Assembly (NCBI GenBank): GCA_003021045.1
Contig: PXRN01000030.1
Coordinates: 1-64,000, forward strand
From: Halobacteriales archaeon QS_4_69_34
GTDB lineage: Archaea; Halobacteriota; Halobacteria; Halobacteriales; Halococcaceae
Reading direction: 5' to 3'
DNA: 64,000 bases
This document shows, one piece after another, positions 43,463 through 51,355 of this stretch. Below the pieces are notes generated by a model. The model saw nothing but the letters and a program-made list of their open reading frames with translations, searched no databases and was not told where the DNA came from. The translations under genes were made by a program, and so were the position numbers. Numbering within the stretch: the first letter of the stretch is position 1; the number at the start of each line of letters is the position of its first letter.

Positions 43463-44100
43463 CGCTCGCCGAACGCCTCGACGGAGACGACAGTTCCCTC
43501 GAGTGGGTGGTGCGGGCGATGCAGGTGGTCCTCGCGGTCATCACGCTCTACGGGCTGGTAGCGCTGAACTGGGGACTCGTCATCAACGCCGGCGTTTCGC
43601 TGGCCATCACGTTTCTCCCGGGCTACCTCGAGAACGATCTTCACCTCCCGATGAACGCCGGCCTCGCGCTGTGGATCACGCTCGCGGTGTTCCTGCACGC
43701 CGTCGGGGCACTCGGTCCCTACGAGTGGTTCGGCTGGTACGACTCGGTAACCCACGCGCTCTCGGCGTCGATCGTCGCCGGCGCGGGCTATGCGAGCGCC
43801 CGCGCGCTCGACGTCCACTACGACGATCTGACGATCCCGCCGGCGTTCATGTTCGGGTTCATTCTGGTGTTCGTCCTCGCGTTCGGCGTGCTCTGGGAGA
43901 TCCTCGAATTCGCTTCGGGCGGCGTCGCGGCCGCGCTCGGTGGGGAGCCGGTACTCGCCCAGCGTGGAACCAGCGACATCGTCTTCGATCTCTTCTATAA
44001 CACCGCCGGCGGCACGATCGTCGCCGCGATCGGGACCGCCAAGCTCCGTCCGCTCGCGGACGTGCTTGCCGGTCAGTTCGGTGAACCGGATAGTGAGTGA
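43459..44100 (+). CDS. DUF2238/YjdF-like membrane protein
   Basis: A 213-residue membrane protein with about six helices. FGWYDSVTHALSASIVAGAG, then FVLAFGVLWEILEFASGGVA and TSDIVFDLFYNTAGGTIVAA, carry the Asp, His and Glu residues conserved in YjdF/DUF2238 proteins, which may bind a metal inside the membrane. Function is unknown in any organism to my knowledge. Coupled by ATGA to the preceding membrane gene. Confidence 0.78.
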   Translation: MTLAERLDGDDSSLEWVVRAMQVVLAVITLYGLVALNWGLVINAGVSLAITFLPGYLENDLHLPMNAGLALWITLAVFLHAVGALGPYEWFGWYDSVTHALSASIVAGAGYASARALDVHYDDLTIPPAFMFGFILVFVLAFGVLWEILEFASGGVAAALGGEPVLAQRGTSDIVFDLFYNTAGGTIVAAIGTAKLRPLADVLAGQFGEPDSE

Positions 44101-44446
44101 ATGGTGTCCGTGCGGACCTGGGCCGAACGAACCTCCCTCCTCACCGCTGTTCGGGTCGCGTCGCCGCAGTCGACGCTCGGTTCGGAGAGGCACTGAATCG
44201 AGGCGCGGCGTCTCGAGCGAGCGCGAACGGCGGAGCCGCGAGGCGAGGCCCGCGCGGTGGGCGGGCCGAGGGCTCGGTCGTGCGGTTGCAGTCACGGCGT
44301 GGTCCGCGAATGCGGTGGCGGTCGTCGCCAGCGACCCTGCCGCGAGCGGACGACCGAGCACCGCGAGGAAGAGCTCGCGGCCTTTTCGTCCAGGTTTTCG
44401 TGCGGGGTTCGGCGGAGCGAGCGCCCGCAGGGCGCGAGTGACAGAG
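44101..44446. other. intergenic between convergent genes; nothing coding recognised
   Basis: Frames here are Arg/Ala-rich and unlike genes. Repeated GAGCGAGCGC and GCGAGGC words give it a low-complexity look. The right end passes into two terminator-like repeats. Confidence 0.4.
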
Positions 44447-44501
44447 GCCCCGCACAAAAAGTGGGCGTGGGCGACGCGAGACCCCCCGCGCAAAAAGCGG
44501 G
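44447..44501 (-). terminator. two tandem terminator-like hairpins after the R2lox gene
   Basis: CCCGCACAAAAAGTGGG (near 44450-44466) and CCCGCGCAAAAAGCGGG (near 44485-44501) are related units, each a GC stem around an A-rich loop. The second lies four bases beyond the R2lox stop codon. They may end or stabilise its transcript and perhaps that of the convergent membrane gene. Confidence 0.5.
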
Positions 44502-44504
44502 CGC

Positions 44505-45455
44505 TTAGTCCGCGGCGGTGGGTTGTGCGCCCTCGATCTCGACGAGCTCGTCGACGTCGGGGAGGTCGGCCTCGCTGTCGGTGATGATCTCGATGCGGCG
44601 CTGGAGTTTCTCGCTGGAGTACTCGACGAGCGGGAGCGGGTCGAAGGTGTCGTCGTAGCCCTCCTGGACGATGGCGGCGACGTGGGGCATCAGGCTCTGG
44701 AGGGTTTCCTGGACGACGCTGGCGTCGACCTTGCCCTCGGCGACGAGCTGTTGGACCTTGTGCATCCCGAAGCCGACGTGGCGACCCTCGTCGCTACGGA
44801 TCTTCGTGATGCCCCCGACGAGGCCGTCGAGATCGGGGAACTCGCGGGCGGCGAGGTCGTCCGCGCCGCCGTCGCTGAAGCTCGACTGAATTCCATAGTA
44901 GCCCGTCTGGGCGAGCACGCTCTCGATGACGAGGTGGTAGTGACAGTACGCCTCCGCGCGGTTCTCGGGGGTGTCCTCCTCTAAGAGGCGCTGCATCGCG
45001 GCCTCGTTCTTGTCGAACAGCTCGACGTAGTCGTCGTCGAAGTAGCGCTCGTCGGTCGGTCGAGTGGACTCGAAGCCGCGGGCCTCGGCGACGGGGTCGA
45101 TGACCTCCCGCCAGTAGCGGTCGAAAAACTGGGTGTGTTTCGCCTCCTCGTAGATCTGTGAGGAGACGAACATCTGGTCGTCGACGTCCTCGAGTACGAG
45201 CGAGAGCGGTGCGAGATCCTCCGTGACGGCCTCCTCGCCGGCCCCGAACAGTGCGACGTTGCGCCGGATCGCCTCGAACTCCTCCTCGGTGAGCGCTTCG
45301 TCGCCGATCAGCTTCTCACGGTCGGCTTCGAGGTCTGCCTGTGGGATGTCCTCGTAGGGATCCCAGTGGCGGTACACTGCGTTGCGGAAGTACCCGCCGG
45401 CGAAGCCGTCGGGATCGATGCGCATCTCGCGGTCGGTATCCTCGACTTGGGTCAC
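44505..45455 (-). CDS. R2-like ligand-binding oxidase (R2lox)
   Basis: A 316-residue ferritin-fold protein, usually annotated as ribonucleotide reductase beta, but it matches R2lox. GEEAVTEDLAPL, YEEAKHTQFFDRYW, YHLVIESVLAQTGYYG and SDEGRHVGFG align with Mycobacterium R2lox. The metal ligands are E74, E104, H107, E178, E223 and H226. V77 and Y173 occupy the places of the Val and Tyr that form the ether cross-link at the Mn/Fe centre of R2lox. The radical Tyr region of RNR R2 is not evident, and no RNR alpha gene is near. A Bat-type regulator is divergent, 88 nt away. Confidence 0.82.
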   Translation of the reverse strand: MTQVEDTDREMRIDPDGFAGGYFRNAVYRHWDPYEDIPQADLEADREKLIGDEALTEEEFEAIRRNVALFGAGEEAVTEDLAPLSLVLEDVDDQMFVSSQIYEEAKHTQFFDRYWREVIDPVAEARGFESTRPTDERYFDDDYVELFDKNEAAMQRLLEEDTPENRAEAYCHYHLVIESVLAQTGYYGIQSSFSDGGADDLAAREFPDLDGLVGGITKIRSDEGRHVGFGMHKVQQLVAEGKVDASVVQETLQSLMPHVAAIVQEGYDDTFDPLPLVEYSSEKLQRRIEIITDSEADLPDVDELVEIEGAQPTAAD

Positions 45456-45514
45456 GGTACGCCTTCGTTACGGGAGCGGCGAGGATGTCGTTGCTGCCGG
45501 TCATCCGAGGGGTG

Positions 45515-45523
45515 TTTATGTAT
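45515..45523 (+). promoter_or_regulatory. TATA box of the HTH gene
   Basis: TTTATGTAT in a GC-rich context, 21-29 nt before ATG 45544, predicts a leaderless transcript. The divergent R2lox start at 45455 is 60 nt away, so both promoters share this short gap. Confidence 0.5.
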
Positions 45524-45543
45524 CACGGACGGTTCGTGGAGCC

Positions 45544-46188
45544 ATGCGCTACGCCACGTTCGTCATCGAGGCCGGTGCGGATCTCCATCCCGCCGACCGG
45601 GCGATCGCCGCGGAGCCGGCCGTCCAGCGGGAAGCGATCGACCAGATCAACCTCCTCGACGACGGGACCGTCGTCACCCTCTATCGGGTCCGTGGCGGTC
45701 TCGACCGGATGCGGGAGGTCCTGACCGAGCGCTCGGACGTGCTGGCGTGTGACGTCTCGGGCGAGCGCGAGGGACTCGCGTACGTGCGTTTCCACCCGAC
45801 CACGACCGTCGAGCGCCTCCTGACCGCGATGCAGGAACACGAGATCGTCCTCGACGTGCCGATCGAGCACACCGAGGCGGGCGGGCTGCGGGTGACCATC
45901 GTCGGCGAGGAGGACGCACTGCGGCGGGTCGGAAGCGCGTTCGCGGAGGTGGTCGCGATTTCGCTCGAGCGTACGGGCGAGTACCGGCCCGACCTGCGGG
46001 AGTTCTCGGCGCTGCTGACCGAGCGCCAGCGCGAGATCCTCGCTGTCGCCGTGGCGGCGGGCTACTACCGGACCCCGCGCGAGGCGACCCACGCCGACGT
46101 CGCGCGGTCGCTCGACCTCTCGGCGGGGACGGTCGGCGAGCACCTCCGGAAGATCGAGGCGCGCGTGCTCCCCGAGCTCGTCACGTGA
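45544..46188 (+). CDS. Bat-type helix-turn-helix regulator
   Basis: A 214-residue haloarchaeal regulator with the bacterio-opsin-activator HTH at the C-terminus: LLTERQREILAVAVAAGYYR, TPREATHADVARSLDLSAGT and VGEHLRKIEARVL. The N-terminal 150 residues form a beta-rich sensor-like part (MRYATFVIEAGADLHPADRA; LRVTIVGEEDALRRVGSAFA) without a PAS or GAF signature. Such genes control local targets; here the closest is the divergent R2lox gene, which is inference. Confidence 0.85.
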   Translation: MRYATFVIEAGADLHPADRAIAAEPAVQREAIDQINLLDDGTVVTLYRVRGGLDRMREVLTERSDVLACDVSGEREGLAYVRFHPTTTVERLLTAMQEHEIVLDVPIEHTEAGGLRVTIVGEEDALRRVGSAFAEVVAISLERTGEYRPDLREFSALLTERQREILAVAVAAGYYRTPREATHADVARSLDLSAGTVGEHLRKIEARVLPELVT

Positions 46189-46407
46189 GACGCGGCGTCG
46201 AGCGACACGGGACTCCCAGTTCGCCGTTCGCCTCGATGTCGCCGGTCGCGATCCGTCCGTGGACGGTGCTTCGCGCCGAGGGCGCCGAGGGCGGCGAGGC
46301 GGTCCGACTGTAGCGACGTGGGCCACCGGGCGGTGTAGGCGAGCGGGCCGAGAAAGGGGAAAAACGAGGGAGGATGATCCTTTCGGAACGTACTCCAGCG
46401 AAAGCGG

Positions 46408-46413
46408 TTTTTA
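46408..46413 (+). promoter_or_regulatory. TATA-like box of the REC-PAS gene
   Basis: TTTTTA followed by CTCGG lies 22-27 nt before ATG 46435, consistent with a leaderless message. Confidence 0.45.
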
Positions 46414-46434
46414 CTCGGACGACGAGCGACTGGT

Positions 46435-47271
46435 ATGAGCAGCGCGAACGGGGAACGGGTGCGCGTCCTCCACGTCGACGACGAGGCGCGATTCAGGGAG
46501 CTCACCCGGACGTTCCTCGAACGCGAACACGGGCATCTCGCCGTCGAGACCGCCGCCTCGGGCGCGGCGGCGCTCGATCGCCTCGACGGTGACACGGCCG
46601 GCGGCGGCACGGCCGACCCCGATGCGATCGACTGCGTCGTGAGCGACTACGCCATGTCCGGCATGGACGGCATCGAACTCCTCCGGACGATCCGGGAGGA
46701 GCGTCCTAACCTTCCGTTCGTGCTCTTCACCGGAAAGGGGAGCGAGGAGGTCGCCTCGGAGGCGATCTCAGCGGGCGTCACGGACTACCTCCAGAAACGC
46801 GGGGGCACCGAGCAGTTCGCGCTGCTGGCCAACCGGGTCGCAAACGCCGTCGAGGGCCGGCGCGCCGCGGACGCGCTCCGGCAGACCGAACGGCGCTACG
46901 AAACGATCATCGAGACGGTCACCGACGCGGTCTACACCGTCGACGGCCGGGGCCGGTTCTCCTCGGTCAACGGGGCGTTCTGTGAGCTCACCGGGTATTC
47001 CGAGGGAGAACTCGTGGGAGCGGACGTCGCCCTGTTGAAGGACGAACCGACCGTCGAGCGCTTCGAGGCGGCGGTCCGGAAGATGCTCCGTGGCGACGCC
47101 GAGGACCTGGTGGTCGAGTTCGAGTTGCTGACCGCGACCGGCGAGCGGGTCGCTTGCGAGGACCACATGACGCTGCTTCCCTTCGAGGACGAGTATCAGG
47201 GGGCCGCGGGCATCATCAGGGACGTCTCCGGGCGCGTCAGCCGTGCCGAGAGCACCCCGACCGAGGCCTGA
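46435..47271 (+). CDS. response regulator with REC and PAS domains
   Basis: A 278-residue signalling protein. The receiver domain (residues 9-130) has the acidic pair in VLHVDDEARF, the phospho-acceptor Asp 71 in CVVSDYAMSGMDGIELL, Thr in VLFTGKGSEEVA and its Lys. A PAS domain follows (YETIIETVTDAVYTVDGRGR; SVNGAFCELTGYSEGELVGA; EYQGAAGIIRDVSGRV). There is no histidine kinase or output domain after the PAS, so it must act through partners. No cognate kinase is adjacent. Confidence 0.88.
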   Translation: MSSANGERVRVLHVDDEARFRELTRTFLEREHGHLAVETAASGAAALDRLDGDTAGGGTADPDAIDCVVSDYAMSGMDGIELLRTIREERPNLPFVLFTGKGSEEVASEAISAGVTDYLQKRGGTEQFALLANRVANAVEGRRAADALRQTERRYETIIETVTDAVYTVDGRGRFSSVNGAFCELTGYSEGELVGADVALLKDEPTVERFEAAVRKMLRGDAEDLVVEFELLTATGERVACEDHMTLLPFEDEYQGAAGIIRDVSGRVSRAESTPTEA

Positions 47272-47292
47272 ACGCGGATCGGTGGTTCTCGC

Positions 47293-47478
47293 TCACACCC
47301 CCCGTTCTTTGGGGAGCCGGGCTCTCGATCGCGAGGTCGTAGAACGCGGGGTCGAGGACGAACACCGGCTGTACGGCGACGCCCTCGGCCTCGGCGGTGT
47401 CGACCGCACGCCGGAGCGCTCGGTTGTCCTCGATCCGGCGGTCGGTTCGGTGCCAGAGCAGGACGGACGTCTGTACTG
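47293..47478 (-). pseudogene. N-terminal remnant of a DNA photolyase/cryptochrome gene
   Basis: Reading right to left, VQTSVLLWHRTDRRIEDNRA, then LRRAVDTAEAEGVAVQPVFV and LDPAFYD match the first 45 residues of a photolyase (WHRxDLRxxDN ... VxPVFVFDPxFY). No start codon precedes it and the frame stops at TGA near 47293, so the FAD- and DNA-binding parts are lost. Confidence 0.65.
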
Positions 47479-47537
47479 GAGAAAGCGGGGGCCGTCGTTC
47501 GAGTCCGAGCGCGTCGCTCGCCGTGATCGGAGTCGCT

Positions 47538-47927
47538 CTAGTTCTGCTTGAGCCGGTCGAGGTCGCGCCGCAACCCGACGAGTTCGGCGCGCTGGGCTGC
47601 GAGATTGGCGATGTGGGCGTCGAGTTCGTCGAGCGCGTCCCGTATCTCCGTCTCGACCGCGTCGAGGCTGCGCTCGCCGGTCTCGATGCGGGCGCGGCGG
47701 ATGTGTTTACAGTCGGTATCGCGGTACTGGAAGTCAGGGCACGTACAGGACGGGAGGCGGGTGTCCACGAGGTACTCCTTGCCCGCCTCGCTGTAGACCC
47801 GATAGACGTCCGGGCCGTGATCGAGGACGATCAGCTCCTCGGCGAGCGCGCGCCGGTCGCGCCTGTCGATTCGGTGTTTGAACGGTCGCGTCGCGAGCGC
47901 GTCGTCGTAGGACTCGGATGAGCTCAT
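47538..47927 (-). CDS. SWIM zinc-finger protein
   Basis: A 129-residue haloarchaeal protein. LPSCTCPDFQYRDTDCKHIR carries the SWIM motif CxCx(n)CxH with C61, C63, C73 and H75, placed after a short beta strand region (ELIVLDHGPDVYRVYSEAGK). The C-terminal 50 residues form a coiled-coil-like helix (LDAVETEIRDALDELDAHIA; LAAQRAELVGLRRDLDRLKQ). SWIM domains bind DNA or proteins in recombination and repair settings. Start at 47927 (MSSSESYDDALATRPFKHR) matches the family's usual opening. Confidence 0.85.
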   Translation of the reverse strand: MSSSESYDDALATRPFKHRIDRRDRRALAEELIVLDHGPDVYRVYSEAGKEYLVDTRLPSCTCPDFQYRDTDCKHIRRARIETGERSLDAVETEIRDALDELDAHIANLAAQRAELVGLRRDLDRLKQN

Positions 47928-47948
47928 GAGTTCGTGATCACTCGGGTT

Positions 47949-48215
47949 TCAGCCTCCCTCCTCGATGCGCATCACCGCTTTACTACCGGGGAGGTTCGGC
48001 GCGTCGACCAGCCGGACGATGCGTTTGGTGCCCTTCGACTGTCGGAGGGACGGCCGGACCGTCGACTCGTGGCCGAGGATGTTCCCGCCGATGGGCCTCG
48101 TGGGATCGCCGAAGTACGAACCGGGGTTGCTCCGGACTTGGTTCGTCACGGTGGGCCTGTCGGCGGTCGCCGGGCCGACGCCCGGTAGACACTGTAGTTC
48201 TGGGGCTGCTGCCAC
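47949..48215 (-). CDS. internally deleted RadA (HhH motif joined to C-terminal segment)
   Basis: An 88-codon frame from GTG 48215. Residues about 6-17 ([13 protein letters not shown]) match the helix-hairpin-helix start of RadA. Directly after comes [40 protein letters not shown] and [20 protein letters not shown], ending MRIEEGG: the RadA C-terminal part (L2 region and last strands). The whole ATPase core with Walker A and B is missing. A GGAGG at 48222-48226 stands six bases before the GTG, so it may be expressed. Changed residues (STVRPSLRQ for STFRMYLRK) point to relaxed constraint. Confidence 0.6.
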   Translation of the reverse strand: MAAAPELQCLPGVGPATADRPTVTNQVRSNPGSYFGDPTRPIGGNILGHESTVRPSLRQSKGTKRIVRLVDAPNLPGSKAVMRIEEGG

Positions 48216-48239
48216 ACTTTTCCTCCCAGCTCTACCGGG
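48181..48239. repeat. nine-base inverted repeat around the RadA-remnant start
   Basis: CCCGGTAGA at 48181-48189 and TCTACCGGG at 48231-48239 are perfect reverse complements separated by 41 nt. The pair encloses the ribosome binding site, the GTG and the first eight codons of the RadA chimera, so RNA folding could hide the start. Confidence 0.6.
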
Positions 48240-48442
48240 ATAAGGCAGCGCTAACATCTCGGTGAAAGTAGTTCCCGTCACGATCCGAAGCGCCACTCTC
48301 GGGCGAGAGACGGTCCGTCAGGCGCGCTCAGTTCAGTTCCGCTCGGCCGTGGACTCCGCGACCGAGAGCATGAAGTCGACGGTAGGAGGTGAGAACCCGG
48401 GCAAGCGGGGGGCTTTTGGGACTCGCAGCACTACCCTTCGTG

Positions 48443-50209
48443 ATGAAATACGCCGAGCTGGTCGACATCTATCGGCGTCTCGATGCCACCTCGTCGGGCT
48501 TGGAGAAGACCGCGATCCTCACCGAGGCGTTTTCGGCCGCCGATGAGCACCAGCTCCCGCTTCTCGTCAAGTTGGTCCGGGGAAGGCTGTACGCCCCGTG
48601 GACGTCCGAAGAACTCGGCGTCTCGTCGAGTCTCACACAGCGCGCCATCGCAAAGGCGACGGGTGTCTCGGAGGCCGAAATCGAGGAGACGTGGCGCGAG
48701 ACGGGGGACTTGGGTGACGCTGCCGCCGCGGGGATCACGAACCGCACACAGCGGACGCTCGTCGACACCGAGTTGACCGTTCGAGGAGTTCACGACGCAC
48801 TCCGCGAACTCGCCACGTACGAGGGAGCCGGGAGCGAGGAGCGCCGGATCGACGTGGTAGCGGGGCTCCTGAGCGACGCCGACCCCGAAGAGGCGCGCTA
48901 CGTCGTTCGAACCGTGCTCGGTCACCTCCGCGTCGGCATCGGCGACGGCACCGTCCGGGACGCCATCGCCGATGCGTTCCTCGATGGGAGCGAGGAGGCA
49001 GTCACAGCAGTCGAGCGCGCCTACCAGGTGACGAACGACTATCGGGAGGTCGCGCAGGCGGCTAGGGACGGCGGCCGGGACGGACTGGCCGAACTCGACA
49101 TCGAACTGTTCCGTCCGGTCGAGGTCATGCTGGCTCGGAAAGCCGAGACGCTGAGCGGCGGACTCGAAGACGTCGCTGCCCCGGAGGAGGGAGTGCTCCT
49201 CGAGTACAAGTTCGACGGCGTTCGCGCACAGATCCACAAGCGCGGCGCGGACGTCCGGGTGTTCACCCGCCGTCTCGAGGACGTCACCGAGCAGTTCCCC
49301 GACGCGGTGGCGGCCATACGCGAGCACGTCACTGCCCAGAGGTGTGTCCTTGAAGGCGAGATCGTCGGCTACGACCCCGATACCCGCGCGCTCGTCCCGT
49401 TTCAGGCGCTCTCGAAGCGCATCAAGCGAAAGTACGACATCGCGGAGATGGCGAGCGAGATTCCGGTCGTCGTCCACCTGTTCGATTGCCTTTATCTCGC
49501 TGGGCGGGCGCTGCTCGACGAATCGGCACGCGAGCGCCTCGGGGCTCTCGACGGGGTACTCTCCCCCGAGCGCGAGGAACTCGAACGAGCGACCCACCGG
49601 ACGCTTCCGCCCGCCGACGGAGCGAATCGGGAAAAAAGCGACGGCGGAAGTAGCGACGGCAGTATCGGCAGCGACGGCGAGGACGGCGCAGCCGACGACG
49701 CCACGCGCGCGTTCTACGAGGCGGCGCTCGACACCGGTCACGAGGGCCTCATGCTCAAGAACCTCGATGCGACCTACCAGCCGGGTCGTCGCGTCGGCTA
49801 CATGATGAAGGTCAAGCCGGTGATGGAGCCCCTCGATCTCGTCGTGACACGCGCTCAATGGAGCGAGGGGCGCCGGAGCGACTTCCTCGGCCGGCTCTTT
49901 CTCGGCTGTCGGAACCCCGAAACCGGCGAAATTGTCGAGGTCGGTCGGCTCGCGACCGGCTACACGGACGAGGAACTGCGCGAGCTGACCGCCCGGCTCG
50001 AGGGGCTCGTCACGGAGCGGGAGGGCCGCCGCGTCGACGTCGAGCCGGAGGTCGTCCTCGAAATCGAGTACGAGGAGATCCAGCGCTCGCCCGAGTACGG
50101 ATCGGGCTTTGCGCTCCGGTTCCCCCGGTTCGAACGGATCCGTGTAGACCTCGGTCCCGAGGACGTCGACTCGCTCGACCGCGTGCGGAGGCTCTATGAG
50201 GACCAGTAG
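48443..50209 (+). CDS. lig: ATP-dependent DNA ligase
   Basis: A 588-residue archaeal ligase that seals nicks in replication and repair. Domain order is standard: N-terminal DNA-binding domain (RGRLYAPWTSEELGVSSSLT), adenylation domain with EYKFDGVRAQIH (active-site Lys 256), further nucleotidyltransferase motifs (RCVLEGEIVGYD; GHEGLMLKNLDATYQPGRR; YMMKVKP), and an OB domain. A Gly/Ser/Asp-rich insertion of about 30 residues (DGGSSDGSIGSDGEDGAA) lies between motifs IIIa and IV. Start MKYAELVDIYRRLD is the family start. An MBL-fold nuclease gene follows after 147 nt. Confidence 0.94.
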   Translation: MKYAELVDIYRRLDATSSGLEKTAILTEAFSAADEHQLPLLVKLVRGRLYAPWTSEELGVSSSLTQRAIAKATGVSEAEIEETWRETGDLGDAAAAGITNRTQRTLVDTELTVRGVHDALRELATYEGAGSEERRIDVVAGLLSDADPEEARYVVRTVLGHLRVGIGDGTVRDAIADAFLDGSEEAVTAVERAYQVTNDYREVAQAARDGGRDGLAELDIELFRPVEVMLARKAETLSGGLEDVAAPEEGVLLEYKFDGVRAQIHKRGADVRVFTRRLEDVTEQFPDAVAAIREHVTAQRCVLEGEIVGYDPDTRALVPFQALSKRIKRKYDIAEMASEIPVVVHLFDCLYLAGRALLDESARERLGALDGVLSPEREELERATHRTLPPADGANREKSDGGSSDGSIGSDGEDGAADDATRAFYEAALDTGHEGLMLKNLDATYQPGRRVGYMMKVKPVMEPLDLVVTRAQWSEGRRSDFLGRLFLGCRNPETGEIVEVGRLATGYTDEELRELTARLEGLVTEREGRRVDVEPEVVLEIEYEEIQRSPEYGSGFALRFPRFERIRVDLGPEDVDSLDRVRRLYEDQ

Positions 50210-50356
50210 GCTCCCCTGGGGTCGGGCTCCGGGCCGTTCGATCCGCGCGGTCGCCGGAACGGCGTGTTTCGGGCCCTCGACGCCCGCCACGCGAGCGGAG
50301 CTGACACACCCGCCGGCTCGTGACCGAGCCGTCCGTCGCCATCGTGGACCGTTCCG

Positions 50357-51355
50357 ATGAGAGCGAACGTTCACCTGCGGGACGGCCTCCGCATCGAACT
50401 CGATTCGGGCGAGACGGTCGTTGCCGACGGCCGCCGGCCCGCGGGCGATATCAACGTACTCAGCCACGCCCACGGCGACCACCTCTACCGGCAGGCCCCC
50501 GCAGCGCTCGTCTGCTCGGAGCTGACGGCCGCGCTCGCCCGGCGTCGCCGCGACGAGGCGACCGCCGGCCGCCCCGCCCGGACGACCCATCCCTCGGTCG
50601 ACCTCCTGGACGCCGGCCACGTCGCCGGCTCACAAGCCGCTCGCATCGAGGACGAAGCGGCCGACGTCACCTACCTCTACACGGGCGACATCTCGACGCG
50701 GGATCGCTTCTATCTCTCGGGGTTCGAGCCACCCGACGCGGACGTGCTGATCGTCGAGACGACCTACGGGGAGCCGGGGTACGTCTTTCCGCCACAGGAC
50801 GAGCTCGAAGCCGAGATCGTCGACTGGCTGGACGACACGCTCGATCGGCCAGTGTTGCTGTTCGGTTACTCGCTCGGACGCGCACAGAAGCTCCAGCTCC
50901 TCGTCGAGCGCTCCGAGCGCTCGCGGCTGTACGTCTCGGACGCTATCGCCTGTATCAACGCCGTCGTCGAGACCGCACTCGACGTCGACTTCGGTGCCGA
51001 ACGCTCCGGACCGGACACGGAGTTAGCGCCCGGGGACGCGCTCGTACTGCCGACACAGACGAGCAAGCTCGCGTTCGTCGAGAACATCGTGGAATCGACC
51101 GGGGCGGTGAAGGCCGGGTTCTCGGGATGGGCGGTCGAGGAGAGCTTCAAGTACCGCGGCGACTACGGAGCGACCTTCCCGCTCTCCGATCACTGTGATT
51201 TCAATGAACTGACAGCAGTAGTCGAGGCGGTCGATCCCGAGATCGTCTACACCCACCACGGCTCCGCCGAGGAGTTCGCCACGCACTGTACCGGCAATCT
51301 CGGCTACGAAGCGCGAACGCTCAAGCGAAATCAGACGGCACTCGGCGATTTCTGA
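50357..51355 (+). CDS. MBL-fold nuclease, mRNA 3'-end-processing/ligase-associated exonuclease type
   Basis: A 332-residue metallo-beta-lactamase-fold protein. INVLSHAHGDHLYRQ is the HxHxDH zinc site; DLLDAGHVAGSQAARIE and TYLYTGDISTRDRFYLSGFE give the next ligands; VLIVETTYGEPGYVFPPQDE and the late FPLSDHCDFNELTAVVEAVD and VYTHHGSAEEFA complete the pattern. Related proteins are annotated as mRNA 3'-end processing factors, while bacterial relatives lie beside ATP-dependent ligases and are called ligase-associated DNA exonucleases. The gene order here supports a DNA end-processing role (inference). Confidence 0.82.
   Translation: MRANVHLRDGLRIELDSGETVVADGRRPAGDINVLSHAHGDHLYRQAPAALVCSELTAALARRRRDEATAGRPARTTHPSVDLLDAGHVAGSQAARIEDEAADVTYLYTGDISTRDRFYLSGFEPPDADVLIVETTYGEPGYVFPPQDELEAEIVDWLDDTLDRPVLLFGYSLGRAQKLQLLVERSERSRLYVSDAIACINAVVETALDVDFGAERSGPDTELAPGDALVLPTQTSKLAFVENIVESTGAVKAGFSGWAVEESFKYRGDYGATFPLSDHCDFNELTAVVEAVDPEIVYTHHGSAEEFATHCTGNLGYEARTLKRNQTALGDF

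Noticed and set aside
48431-50620. 729-codon minus-strand frame opposite the DNA ligase
   Set aside because: Antisense shadow; the ligase has complete catalytic motifs.
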